A DNA stretch of 64,000 bases from Tetracladium setigerum (lineage: Eukaryota; Ascomycota; Leotiomycetes; Helotiales), in contig PZJY01000006.1 of assembly GCA_031472005.1 (NCBI GenBank), positions 2,294,001-2,358,000 of the forward strand, in the 5' to 3' direction. Shown here piece by piece: positions 23,551 to 35,872 of this stretch (position 1 is the first letter of the stretch; the number at the start of each line of letters is the position of its first letter). A program made the position numbers and the translations under genes. The notes below the pieces were generated by a model that made no database searches, was not told the origin of the DNA, and saw nothing but the letters and a program-made list of their open reading frames with translations.

Positions 23551-24827
23551 GTTTTGCTTGGGGCATTATAAACAATTAAATGGAAGCAATTGAACTATGG
23601 GTCGCAACAAAGCATTTTCTTGGGGGTTGATCCGTGTTTTTTTTATTATCTTTCTCCGGAGCACAGAGGGTCGGTTCTTCTTTCCTGGCTTGATGTGATG
23701 GGGGATGATGGGATGATGGATGGGGCGATCAATATGGCCGTGACTGGTCTGCTGAAGGCCGTGGACGCTCATATGAAAATGAAAAGCTTCTGAAATCATT
23801 TTCTCTTTTTTTTTCCTTCTTCCGTCCCTTGGAGGATCTTCGCAGGGTTGGTGGATGCGTGATGAGCACGCTTCAACGGCTTTTCCTCCTCCCCCAATTC
23901 ACATTCCAGAAGCGCCATCCATGTTAAGATTTCTCTTCAAAAAATTTCAAAATCGACATTTCCCAGAGACGGTCACCAATAACAGTCTGTAAGGTAGGTT
24001 GATTTGAATACCCAACCAGGTAAGATGCGCCAGCATCCAGAACTCCCATCCCATCACCATTATTAGCACAGAGATCACCATCGGCCATCCAAGCAGAACA
24101 ATAACCTATGAGGATTAAATGAATCAGTTCCTCACTTCACCAAACACAAGGCTAAACATGGTAACCTAATCCATATTACAGTAAGTACCTATGTATTGAA
24201 TGTGAGAATTGAACGATTCAATATGCTTGACCTTGAGATATGGATGGATGATAAATCACTAGGATAACTAAAGTAAGTTGTTTTATTCTGTCTTGCCGGT
24301 AGAAGTATATGCTGTGTTGTACCTAAGAAGTAGCTACAATGGACTATATTCACTTTTATCGTCTCCCCCCTTGAGTAAGTTGCAAGGAGGAGAGGAGAGG
24401 AGAGGAGTTGAGAAAATAGTAAAATTATTCCTCCAAATTCTTCTATATGGGTAGATTTATATGGAGATGTGCAGGTATCTATGTATTGCACATGGTAGCT
24501 TCCATGTTTTTGAGTTGAATAGTGAGCTTGGGATTGTTGTGGGGAGCTTTTTTTGGTTTGTGATATATTGTCTTTATTTGCTTGCTTGTTTCTTTCTTCT
24601 TCAAGGAAAGAATGAAAAGAATGCAAGGTAGTTATTACAAGAGAGCGAATGTACATCAAATAAAATTGGTTGTTTGGTTCAACCATGTAAAACGCCATCT
24701 GCAATGCCCACTTCACCACTCCACGCTATTCACCAGACCAGCACCATGATAAACGCCGAAGCACCCACCTCCCCATCCACGTACACCAGACATTATATTG
24801 TACAACAACCCATGCTCGCAAATTCAA
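23551..24827. other. Intergenic, convergent
   Basis: 3' flanks of the ribosomal protein gene and Cdc7. Contains GATGG-type short repeats (about 23695-23730) and an AGGAG run (about 24385-24407). No gene recognised; ORFs here have no motif. Confidence 0.5.
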
Positions 24828-26351
24828 TTAAAGCAAAGCCATCTCATCATCTTCTGTATCCTCCACCTCCTCCCTCAAGAACTTATGTTCCAAGGCCTCC
24901 TTCGCGCTAATCCTCCTACCAGGATCCAACTCCAAACACCTCGCTAAAAACTCCACAGCTTCAATCTCCTCCTCAGTCAAAGGATGACCCTTTTCTCCCG
25001 GCTCACTCCTACACGTCGACCACAAGATGATTTTCTCCAGCGTAAAGCCATTGGCTCCAACAGTGGGGATATTAGTTTCAAAGACCGCACCATGGAGTAA
25101 CGCAGCCGCCTTCATGCGTCTGACCCCGAAGATTGTAGCGATTTCAATCATGGCCTCGACGTCGTCAGCCGAATTGAAGAAGGGGAATCGCTTGGAGAGG
25201 ATGGTGAGCAGGATCACTCCCGCAGACCAGATATCGATTTTGGTTTCTTGAGCGGTGCATTTGAAGAGCACTTCCGGAGCGCGGAAACCACGTGTGCCAG
25301 CCCGGTTTGCGCGGCGTGAAGGACGCGTATCATTCTTTGGATAGCCGTTTGATGGGCCGCCCATCATGCCTGCAACGCTATTCTCGGTGCGAGTCCTCCG
25401 CTCGGCGGAGCGCAATTTGCAGAGACAGGGTTTGTAATCTGTACCATAGCGTTCGGCGAGACCGAAGTCAACGAGGACGCCGCGACGTTTAGAGGGTTCG
25501 TAGAGGAAGTTTGTGGGTTTGATATCTCGATGCAGAATCTTTTTCTCGTGGACGGCGGCGAGCGCTGTGAAGAGGGAGCGGAAGTAGATTTTGACGTCGA
25601 AGATGGTCATCTGGCGGAAGTATTCGCGGAAATCCGTGTGTCGGAAGTATGGGAGTACGGCGACAATTTGGTCGGTATGGCGGAAGGCGGTGATGAGTGG
25701 GCATACAGAGTCGCAGCCGCGGAGGCTGTTGAGGAGGTCGAGTTCGTTGAAGATTCGGGCTGGGCTGCTGGTCACGTAGATCTTCTTGATAGCGACGTAT
25801 CGAGGTTTGCGTCTTTGCTGGCTATAGCTCTCTCCAGACAGGGTATTGCGTTGTCGCTTGAGAGGTGGTGAGGTCCATTCTGGGTCTTCTTTTGCTTCAA
25901 GGTCCCAGTCGTTGTTGTAGTAGTCGTAGTGCAAATCTTCGGCTTTGTACACCGTGGAAAATGTGCCTAGGAGCGTGTTAGAATGTGTTATTTCCTTGCA
26001 CCTTAAGTGTATCGTTTACTTACCTTCGCCTATACGATTTATAAGCCTAAACCGCTGTTTGATGCCCTTGAATGATTGTTGGAACCGATCCATATCCTCT
26101 TGTACAGTTGGCTCCACGAAACCGTCACTCTCTTCAGAGTCCGAGTATTCTTCCTGATTGCTTTGCTGGCTCTGCACCAAATCCTGCTCTTGCTCTGACT
26201 CTTCCATTTCCTTGTACTGTTCTACTTCTCCATATTCTATCTCGTCTGTTCGCTCCTCCGATTCTTCGTCCAACCCCGGTGTTGTACTGCGTTCGGATTG
26301 ATCCTGGTGGACGTCAAAACCCCTTGCGCCTTTCTGGCGGATTGTAGCCAT
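24828..26351 (-). CDS. cdc7: Cdc7/Hsk1 protein kinase (DDK catalytic subunit)
   Basis: Two exons (26351-26024, 25966-24828; intron 57 bases) encode 488 residues. The first ~100 residues are acidic and Glu/Gln/Ser-rich. Kinase motifs follow: glycine loop split by the intron (RIGEG/TFSTVYKAED), VAIKK lysine, HRDIKPTNF catalytic loop (near residue 255), VDFGLAERYG, and after an insert of ~55 basic residues, GTRGFRAPEVLFK. Inserts between VII and VIII and a FTLEKIILW C-lobe motif are typical of Cdc7. With Dbf4 it phosphorylates the MCM helicase to fire replication origins. The ATG at 26351 (MATIRQKG) was chosen; the open frame extends upstream but without a better start. It is divergent from condensin Cnd1. 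Confidence 0.93.
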
Positions 26352-26661
26352 GACTTGGTTTTGTGATGTGTGGAATGTCCAACTCTTGAACAGTAAAATA
26401 AAAATTCCTGGAGTTCGTTCACAAAAGACGGTGCAATTGGTCGCGTTGGTCAGGAACAAGCAGCGAATTCTGGTGGGGTGTTGTCATGCCGAGCAGACGC
26501 TATACCTTTCCTGGCCCGAAATCAACACAATCCGAAAAAGCGCGTCAACCACATCGCCAATCCCTAAAACTTGCGACAACCACAACATCCAAAACAACAA
26601 CGACGACAATCTTCATTCTGTTCATGTCACTCCTTCGCAGTCTCTGCGCCGCTTCTTCACC
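26352..26661. promoter_or_regulatory. Divergent promoter shared by cdc7 and cnd1
   Basis: 310 bases separate the two start codons. It contains GCGCGTCAAC at about 26540 and CA-rich leader sequence before the cnd1 ATG. No canonical ACGCGT box was found. Confidence 0.5.
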
Positions 26662-29600
26662 ATGGACACGATACAATTTGATATTAATGATGCGCTCAAG
26701 CATTATATGAGCGATCCAGCAGCAATCCACACCCCGGAAGCCGATTCTGCCCTTGTTGATTGCGAAAACGACCCCGAGTCTCTTACCAACTCTCTTATAA
26801 ACACTGTTCTCAACCCCATCGTCGATTCCGTTGCAGGGCACCCAGATGCCATCACAAGAAGTTCCAACTTCGATTCCCTACAATTTCTTCTCAAGTGCGC
26901 ATCAGTCTTCCCTATCTCTACCCATTCCTTCCCCACAGAACCAAATTCTGAACTCTTCCAACTCTCTAGATCATCCTCCGTCCTTCCTACACATGCGCTG
27001 AGCAAGATCTTTGATCTGGTGGTCTCAGGCCTCTCGGCCGAAGCAGATATCATACATCATGATCTCGAGTCGGATGAGCAGGAGATCATCTCCCACCACA
27101 AGCACCTTTTGGAGATTTTCGGGTTTCTTTTACAGTGGACGATTGCCGCGGTCGAGACTAAGGCGGCTGAAAAGCCCGCAAGTGCTCCAGTGAGAGGTCG
27201 AGGGAAAGCAACTAAGGCGAAGTCTAGTGCAAAAGACAAGGATGGAAACTGGGATTCCTCTGCCCAGTTGCAGACGGCTTTGGATATTATGTGCAAGGTG
27301 CTCAAGTTGAAGCTCTCTAAGATTTTTCTCACCACCTCCGAGCGGGATACATTTATCGGTCTGTTAACAAGGCCTGTCTACATGATTTTAGAGAATGAGC
27401 AGAGAGTCAAGAATACTGCAATTCGAATGCACGGCTTCAAGGTTCTGTGTATAGCTGTCAAGCATCACGGGCACGGATATGGTAAGTTGGTATACATCCG
27501 ACAAAATGATTTTGCTAACTGGGCCAGCTGCACAAATCTCCATTGTCCAAAATTTGACATACTTTGAGCATTTAGCGGAACCCATGGCCGAGTTTTTGCA
27601 CATCCTTTCTGAGCAATACGACTATCCACAACTTGCAGATGAAATTCTTCGAGAACTCAGCAACAAGGAGTTCAATAGCAACGATACCAAGGGCCCCAAG
27701 TCTGTTTCGTCATTCATTGTTAAACTATCCGAACTTGCTCCTCGGCTGGTTATCAAGCAGATGACATTGTTAGCAAAACAGCTGGACAGCGAGTCGTACG
27801 CTCTCAGATGTGCTCTCATAGAAGTGTGCGGAAATTTGTTAGCTGATCTCAGCAAGCAAGAGGAGCGTGGTGACAATTACAAATCACAACTAAACGCTTT
27901 CTTTGATGTTTTAGAAGAGCGATTTCTGGATATCAACCCATACTGCCGATGCCGAACAATCCAAGTCTACATCAAGCTTTGCGATTTGGACCAGAAATTC
28001 CCCAAAAGGCGACAAAGGGCCGCAGAATTGGCAGCAAGAAGTCTGGAAGACAAGAGCAGTAATGTTCGCCGAAACGCGATTAAACTGCTAGGAGCTCTCA
28101 TCAAAACCCACCCTTTCAGTCTTATGCACGGCTCTCAACTTTCTCTGAAGGAGTGGAATGCACGACTGGAAAAGGTGGACGCAGAACTCAATAGCTTGAA
28201 GCCTGCTGCAGATACAGGCCTTGCCGCAGAGGCGACTGTCGATACCCAGCTTTTGGATGATGCTACCCAGCTACCAGAATCGCCACAGAAGCCAATGACT
28301 GACGAACAGAAGATCGCCGCCGTTCAGAAAGCTCAAGCGGACGCTGCGACTTCGGAACAAATCAACAAGTTGACCCTCACAAGACGATACTATGTCGAAG
28401 CATTGAAGTTCATCGATGTCCTGCACGGTGCAACTCCAACAATTTGTCAGCTACTTGGATCGAAGAACAAAAGCGAAATTATTGAGGCCATGGATTACTT
28501 CGAGATTGGCGATGCATACAACATTGAGCAGAACAAGCTGGGTATCCGAAGAATGTTGAGATTGATTTGGACCAAAGGAAACAGCGATGAGGGCAAGGGG
28601 GTGCAGAACCATCTCATCGAATGCTACAAGCGCCTGTTCTTCGAGGCACCGGATACATATAGCACCAACGACGCCGCTAACTATATCGCCCGGAATATGA
28701 TCAGTCTGACATTTGGAGCCACGCCAGCAGAGTTGACATCTCTTGAGCAACTTCTGAGTACGATGATGAAATCAAATCACATTACCGAATTGGTTGTCAC
28801 CAAGCTATGGCAGGTTTATGGTGTTCAAAAGCGTGAGATCTCAAAGAGCCAGCGACGTGGTTCAATAATTGTTCTTGGGATGTTGGCCACAGCCAAGCCA
28901 GAAATTGTGGTTGGAGAAATGGAGACCATGCTTCGAGTTGGCCTTGGAGGTCTCGGTCGATCAGATTTGCAATTAGCGAAGTATACTTGCATTGCTCTTC
29001 GACGTATCAACCCAACAGGACGACAGGCGAAGGAAATGGCTGTGGTGCCCTCAAAACTCACCAATGACCATGCAATTCTATCAAAATTGGCAGCAATCCT
29101 CGAAATCGAGTCTGACAACAAGGAGTGGTATGGAGTGGCAGAGCAAGCTATTAGTGCCATCTACACGTTGTCGAAGCATCCAGATACACTTTGCTCCGAG
29201 ATTCTTAGACGCAAAACCAGACATGTCTTTCAAAGAAGGACAGAAAAGACCCCCGAGCCTGAAGAACAACAGGACGAGGAAGGCGACACTCAAATGGGCT
29301 CGCCGTCTGCTAAACAGGTCGCTCAATCAGTTGAGCCAGCTGAAAAGGCCGTGCCAAAAGCGAAAGGATCAATTGCGCTTTCTCAACTTCTCTTCATAGT
29401 TGGGCACGTCGCTATTAAACAAATTGTACACCTAGAGCTGTGTGAACTTGACTTCAAACGGAGAAAGGCCGAAGCAGAGAAGACGAAGCCTGTCTCGGAC
29501 ACGCCGGTTGATAAAGCCGCCAAGGAAGCAGCAGATGATCTCGATGCGATCGGTGGTACCACTGAGGATGATTTCACAGAAGCTATGGCTCACATCCGAG

Positions 29601-30427
29601 AACGAGAACTTCTTTACGGAGATCACTCCCTTCTAGCCAACTTTGGGCCTCTCGTTTCGGAAATCTGTTCGAACAACACAACATACAAAGACAAAAATCT
29701 CCAAGCAGCTGCAACTCTATGTCTGGCCAAGCTTATGTGTGTCAGCTCCGAGTACTGCGAGCAAAATCTGCCACTCCTCATCACTATTCTTGAACGATCT
29801 AAGGACCCCATCATCCGAACGAATGTCGTGATCGCACTGGGAGATATGGCAGTCTGCTTCAATCATCTCATTGATGAGAATACAGATTTCCTCTATCGCC
29901 GTCTCAATGACAAAGACGCCAGCGTGAAGCGAACATGTTTGATGACTCTTACATTCTTGATTTTGGCGGGTCAAGTGAAGGTTAAGGGTCAATTAGGCGA
30001 AATGGCCAAATGCCTCGAAGACGATGATAAGCGAATCGCAGATTTGAGTCGCATGTTCTTCACTGAGTTGAGCACGAAGGACAATGCCGTCTACAATCAC
30101 TTTGTGGATATGTTCAGTTTGCTTACTGCCGAGAAAGACTTGGAAGAAGATGCTTTAAAGAGAATTATCAAGTTCTTGGCTGGCTTCATTGAAAAGGTGC
30201 GTCTTCCCCGCTCCTTTAATGAAATCTATCCGAATAGTTGCTAACATGGAAAACAGGACAAACACGCCAAACAACTTGCTGATAAGCTTGCCGCCAGACT
30301 CGCGAGGTGCGAGACCGAGAAACAATGGAACGACGTTGCCTATGCGCTCAGCTTATTGCAACACAAAAACGAGGAGATCACCAAGTTAGTCACTGGTGGA
30401 TTTAGGGTTGTGCAAGCTTCTGCTTGA
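26662..30427 (+). CDS. cnd1: Condensin complex subunit 1 (Cnd1/Ycs4, CAP-D2)
   Basis: Three exons (26662-27481, 27528-30196, 30257-30427; introns of 46 and 60 bases) encode 1219 residues, close to the family's usual length. The sequence is a HEAT-repeat solenoid. Diagnostic stretches include EPMAEFLHILSEQYDYPQLA, INPYCRCRTIQVYIKLCDL and, in the conserved condensin C-terminal domain, NVVIALGDMAVCFNHLIDE, then KRIADLSRMFFTELSTKDNA. A Lys/Ala-rich linker (about 175-195) and an acidic EEQQDEEGD linker interrupt the helices. It is the non-SMC subunit that, with Brn1 and Ycg1 homologues, loads condensin on mitotic chromosomes. Start is the first ATG after a CA-rich leader and gives MDTIQFDIND. Confidence 0.95.
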
Positions 30428-32801
30428 TTCTCTGTGATCTTCATGATTTGATGTACTTATTGATTGGTTTATGGGTGGATGCATTCATGTGAGCCTTGAT
30501 TGGGAATCGTGGATTGGTGGGCGTTTTTGGGATTTTGATGCGAGTCTAAGTAATGAATTGATGACATTATTATTTTCAGGTCGAGCAGAAACATGTTTGA
30601 ATTTAGATGAACTGTTAGTGTTCCTAGAAAATTGGAAGAAATTATTTCAAAGCCGCAAGTGTTGTTGTGATTCTTGGTTCTTGTTCTTCGTTGGATTCAA
30701 ATCACAACAATCAAAAACGAATCCATTTCGCATATTCCCAAAGACTCTCTTGAATACTTCTTTCAATTTTTAGAGAATTTCCCCTTTAATACATACTAAC
30801 AGTGTATGTTTCACAAAAAACCATTATCCTTCACCTCGCAATTCACAAATCCGTCGCCCAAGCCGCGCTCTCTGCCAAGAGCAAATCCAAAAAAAATGTC
30901 AAAAAACATACAACAGCAGGGATTCGCTGGTGGTCACCCACCCAACTACTAATCTACCGATCTAAAGCTTGTGTATGGCAGAGCGGACGGGATGCCCAAT
31001 TCTCTTTAGTCTATGGTCGTATGTGGAAGTCTTTCTGGTTGTTAGGAATTATGACTTGATGACATTCTGGGAGGTTTGGGTAAAGCGAGGTGGGCTTGGG
31101 GATGGATCTGGAGTTTCTTGGCATTAGATGGAGGCAGCAAAATAGGAAGAACGTCCCTGCTTGTGATTGTTTTCTGAAATTGTATGTGATGACCGTGTGT
31201 TTTTGTTGTTGTTGTGTTTTGATGTTGTTGGAAGGAGGTTATTCTTGGAATTCAGTCAAGAACCCCGCCCAGATTCTTATGCTTCGGCAGGTCCTTGCTT
31301 TGTATAAATTGTAAAATAAAAAACAAGATTTCGATATTTAAATGGGTGTAGTTTGCATAGCCTATTCTGTTATCTATCCTTCTCTCGAGAAACAACAACC
31401 GTAACTCAAACGACGAATAATCAACCATCAGGCAAGTGGGCCGTATGTATTTTTGATACTCCGATCAAGTATCAGTACACTTACTACCGCAGCCATAGTT
31501 ACAATTGGCTCCATAAGGAGGATATTTCCCTAGTCATGGTCCTCCTAATTGAAAATGGCCGAGTATATGTGTGAGATTCTTAACATTGCTAAAAAGGAAT
31601 AGGATGTTGGCAAGCGTATTAGGCCTCGCTGTATCCGTAATCTGATCTGGGTCCGGATCTAAAACAGCGCAAGATTCTGAACGCATAGTCTTGCAGAATC
31701 AGAGAGGCGCTCTAGTCCGTCATCTAGTATCTCCTGCTGATTGAAGGAAGATGGCTAATCATTTGGCTTATGGGAAGACTTATACGGCCCCCGGCTGTCC
31801 GGTAGTCGCACTAGACAGTTCATTACTCGGTACCGCCTTAAACATTTGCCTTACCAGTCTTCAACTTGCCGATAGAAAGCTTGTTCTTAAAAAATGATCA
31901 AGGTGAAGTCGCATTTCTTTATCCCCTAGTCTTTTTGTACTAAGCCCGAGAAGTCCAGAGATTGCCTTGTCGTCGTCAAGTGCAAAGATATCATTCATTT
32001 AAAATTGAAGAGCCTGACGAAGGCTATGGATCATGGTGAGAAAGGCGGATTTATTTGGAACAATCTTCCAGTAGTGAGCCCTGCCATACAAGTATTTTCA
32101 AAGTCACAAAACCTCACGACATGAAAACAAACAGCCAGAATAGCTGCGAAGTTACAAGTGATCATAATCTCTATTCATTAAATAGCATTTTTTGTCGAAT
32201 TGTCCAAGCCGCCAACAATTTAACTTTAGCGAGATGATAGATTTTGTCAAAAAATTTGCGTCCCCAAAGGGTTTGCGGCCACTGATACTCCACGTAGAAG
32301 AATCACGATTCCGGCAGTGACAGTGCTGCGCTGGGATTCGATTTTTCTTTCATTGTAATTACCGAATCGGGTGTAGCTTCTTGCCCGTTCTTCCTTTTCT
32401 CATTTTTCGCACCTCGTCGTAGCCAGTGAAACTTTCGTCAGAAATGCAAAAGCCTCTCTGTATTGACAATTTCGAGGAACTCAAGATAGCCATGAGCTTA
32501 AATGAAAAGCATGTGAGATTACCAGAACACGTTCGATGAGTGAGATAGAGAATTTTTTGTGAGCGATGTAGTGATAACACTCAACCAACTGACCTACAAG
32601 GTACACAATTTGCGCTCAGAGAGCCCATACTTCGAGCTGGGCTCGCATCACGCACTCCAGACTCTGATAAGTTTCCATTCTTGTGACCATTCCAGCGCTG
32701 TGTTCGTCTTCTGAATCCTAATTCCAACAATTTTTGAAACTCCTTCCACTTCCAATTGCAATGCGCGATGCTCAAATACAACGCAAATGCCGTGTCCAAT
32801 T
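30428..32801. other. Gene-poor AT-rich intergenic region
   Basis: 2.4 kb with no recognised gene. Base composition becomes AT-rich after about 31,300, and ORFs are short and without motifs. No conserved repeat seen. Confidence 0.45.
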
Positions 32802-33746
32802 CTACGGCGTACGAGTCGGTTTAGTAGTGAGTTCCAGAGCCGTTTGATCGTCGTTTTGAATTGCCTGTGGAGAACTCGATGCCAGTCTGCTCGCCTTGCG
32901 TTGCTCCCTCTTCTTGTGGTAAGAACAGAAGCCAATGCAACCTCCTGCACACGCAAGTAGGGGAAGGCCAACCACCAGAAATAGCATCACACCAGCCCCA
33001 AAGTAAGGTCCGTGTTCTGTTCCTCTACCAGTACCATTATTGTCATAAACTCCGCCAGAAACGTCGCCTCCTGCTGTCCAGGTAGGAATTCTCATGTGGC
33101 TAGTCAATTTTGGAGGTCGTGGGTCGAGGGTAGACACATCCGATGCCTCCCATGAGATATGCCATGCGGGATAATAGTTATCTCCAGTTGTGAAAACGGT
33201 CGTATAGATATTAGTATACCCGAGCAGTGTGCCGGTAATATTTGCGGGACGCCATGTGTCATATGATGTCCAACATGCAGGTCTCATTGCATCCAAGCCA
33301 GCTTCATCGAAAACTGTTTGAGCATGATGTGATCTAGTAACAATACGGATAAGCATGGTTCATGATCCCTACTTGGGTACGTTAGACAGATGGTGTACTT
33401 ACGGCTTACAGCACGTGGCTGTGGAAAGGGTTCTTGATTCCATGATGGTAGTTGACACATCAAAGTACCACCAACCACTTGGGCATACCGCTGGACTGAA
33501 AGATTGCCTCAATGATGGAACAATACTACTCAACCCTTCAGGCTGGCAACTCAGATAGTTCTCGTTGGCAGGATGCGATACTAAAAGGCTGATGATAGCA
33601 GAATCTTCTGATCTTGTGAAACTCGTGATATCATAGATCGCAGGGCATGCCGTGGGAGGAATGAATGGGGTCGTCATAGCAAGCAGAGCCGTTGCCGTGG
33701 CAAGTAATTCAGAAGAGAGACCATTTGTTCGTGAGACCGACGACAT
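32802..33746 (-). CDS. Predicted single-pass membrane protein, Ser/Thr-poor ectodomain
   Basis: Two exons (33746-33403 and 33333-32802; intron 69 bases with TCTAACG branch) give 291 residues. The N-terminal part has a weak hydrophobic stretch (LATATALLAMTTPFIPP), then a Cys-containing ectodomain (CPAIYDITSF, LSCQPEG, CPSGWWYFDVS, CWTSYDTWRP) with NIT and NGT sequons. One strong transmembrane helix lies near residues 226-250 (GVMLFLVVGLPLLACAGGC), followed by a basic cytosolic tail KKREQRKASR. The layout resembles fungal surface proteins of unknown function with a Cys-rich outer part and short tail. I do not recognise a named family. The start ATG at 33746 is the first in frame. Confidence 0.7.
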
Positions 33747-35485
33747 TTTAGGGGGGCTGTGAAAGTGATGAAGCGTAAGTAGTGGAAGGTCCACGACGTC
33801 GACCAAGTTCAATGATGGAGAAGTATACAGAGGAAAGCCCGGAGACCCTGAAAATCAGCCAAGGTGTGTAATGATTGAAGAGCTTTTCCTGTGTAGTTGC
33901 TTTCCAAACATGTAGGTAATAAGGGGGGAGTCCAACAGTTCAGATGTAGGGGCTGTCGAGGGAACCGAGTCGTACTGTAAGGAGGGGGAGGTCCGATGAC
34001 AATCATGGATGAAAGAAAAACCAAAACCCAACAACCACCAGACATCGACCAAAAACCAACAACCGAAAAGTAAAAAACCAACAAAACAATGTAATGATTG
34101 ATTTGGTACCTGCGTAGGTATATATAATAAATATGAGACTGTCACCAGCCAAGCGAGCCAAGTAAGGCCCAGTGCGGAGTTAGCGCCCAATATCTAAGAC
34201 GCCAAGACCGGGACCCCAGCATAGCACCACACCATGTCGCCAAAGAATCCAACAGATGCACAATGTAATTAAATGTAGCCTTCCATTCTTATCAGATTGG
34301 AAGGTCTGGTGATTTGCCTCTTCGCAGGTGGTGCCATGTACAGTTCAAATCAAGGTACTAATCTCCGTAGGACATACAACCGCGGCATAGTTTAGACCTC
34401 CCCGCTGCACATCATTATCCGTACGAGATTGTACCTTGCCGAAACGTGGTCACGGTACAGTATGTAACTAGTAACCTCTGCATCAAGTTGTCCGAGCACT
34501 ATTTGCTACCAAAGAATATCGTGCTAGTAAGATGTACACTTGTACCTGCCTAACGCATAGTATAAAAAGTTGTCTGAACAAATTTCAAGTAGTCAATCTG
34601 ATAATCTCTCATGATTTCAGAAGATCATAGGTACATTATTTTGTGAAATGATAGTTGAAATAATCATGAGGACAATGAAAATACTTCTTCTAGTACGTAT
34701 ATCAAATTCGGAACCAATTCAATAACAGTTGAGTTAAGCTAGGATAAGTTTAAAGGTTGGTTGGGGTGGTCGACTTTGCTTGTTTTCTTTGGATTTTTGC
34801 TTATTTTGAGCGCGGATAATCCCGTAATAGTACATTTACCTGCACTACCATCCTCAAGCTTGGGTTGGCAAAATCCGGGCTCGGATATCGCCAATGCATC
34901 TCCTTATGTCAGGGGCAACTTCCGCTCTAAGCCGTTGAAGACCTTACTTTTATCATCAGAGGCTTAGGTTACATTCTTCTTTTCCGGATCTCCGACAGGG
35001 GTGGGAATGCTCCACGCGAAAGAGGGAGAAAGTTCTCAACTTGGTCAGTGCAAGTCGACTTAATAACAATCTTCTGTTTCAATTACCAACTTACTTGTAT
35101 AATGAGCCTCAAGCCTTGTTTTTCCCGATTAGTCTTTGCTGAAGTTCAACTATACTTAGTACACAACATCATCATTCGTCCTACTACTGTGAGCATTCAA
35201 TATCTCAGCATTTCAGAAGCAAAACATTTCACACGAAATTTCATATATCATCCCTGTTATAAAACTTATTACTTTTCTCTTTGATTTCGTGACAGTTGCT
35301 GGCATATTGCCACTTTGCTGCCTCGATGCAATGATGTTCTAGGGGCTAAGGCAATGTCACCTCCCTCTTTCAATTCGAAATTACTGCTTCCACTTGGCTG
35401 CATCGACATTCTGGAGTTTGATGTAGGTTCCATTGGACTTTAATTATCTTTCCAACGACTAATGTACTGCTAGACAATTCACAGG
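33747..35485. other. Intergenic region
   Basis: Upstream region of the membrane protein gene, then AT-rich sequence. CCAACAA-rich stretch near 34020-34090. No gene recognised. Confidence 0.45.
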
Positions 35486-35872
35486 ATGACCTCCGTACTC
35501 ACTGGCATCGGGTCTTTGCAATCTCTGCCACATCCTCTGAAGATGGCAAAACCTGCGATGACGGCTGCAAGGTTGGCACCACCTTGGAATGGTATCATGT
35601 ACACCAACGGAACCAGGATTGACCACCCCGATCCAGATTTCAAACCATTCTTCGAACCTGTCCTGAGAAACGGTACTGTCTTTGCCAACGGCACAATCGT
35701 GAAGCATTCCGTCACTGCTCCAGAATGGGATGCGGCCGAGCCATGGGCACATTCAAAGCCTGTCGAAGCACTTTCCAATTCGACCATCAAGGCAAAGGCA
35801 CATCTCAAGGACATCATGCTCACATTCATTTTAGTCATTAAGGAACAGATTTTTGAGACGAGGATCCGATAG
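35486..35872 (+). CDS. Small hypothetical protein (128 aa)
   Basis: Single ORF with codon choice typical of the neighbouring genes (AAC, AAG, TTC, GAC, ACC favoured), so it is probably coding although I know no family. Its middle has NGTRIDHPDPDFKPFFEPVL and several N-x-S/T sequons (NGT, NGT, NST) with W residues in PPWNG, APEWD and EPWAH. No signal peptide or transmembrane segment. A good acceptor (TTCACAG) lies directly before the ATG, so an upstream exon may be missing and this may be the 3' exon of a larger or decayed gene. A minus-strand ORF overlaps it but has poorer codon use. Confidence 0.4.
   Translation: MTSVLTGIGSLQSLPHPLKMAKPAMTAARLAPPWNGIMYTNGTRIDHPDPDFKPFFEPVLRNGTVFANGTIVKHSVTAPEWDAAEPWAHSKPVEALSNSTIKAKAHLKDIMLTFILVIKEQIFETRIR

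Noticed and set aside
24189..24719. 176-codon minus-strand ORF
   Set aside because: Low-complexity, no start context or motif; it lies in the cdc7 3' flank.
32281..32345. Possible tRNA T-arm near GGGATTCGA
   Set aside because: No matching acceptor stem, anticodon arm or full-length fold found by eye.
35479..35838. Minus-strand ORF overlapping the 35486-35872 ORF
   Set aside because: Its codon choice is poorer than the plus-strand frame, and it is the mirror frame of that ORF.
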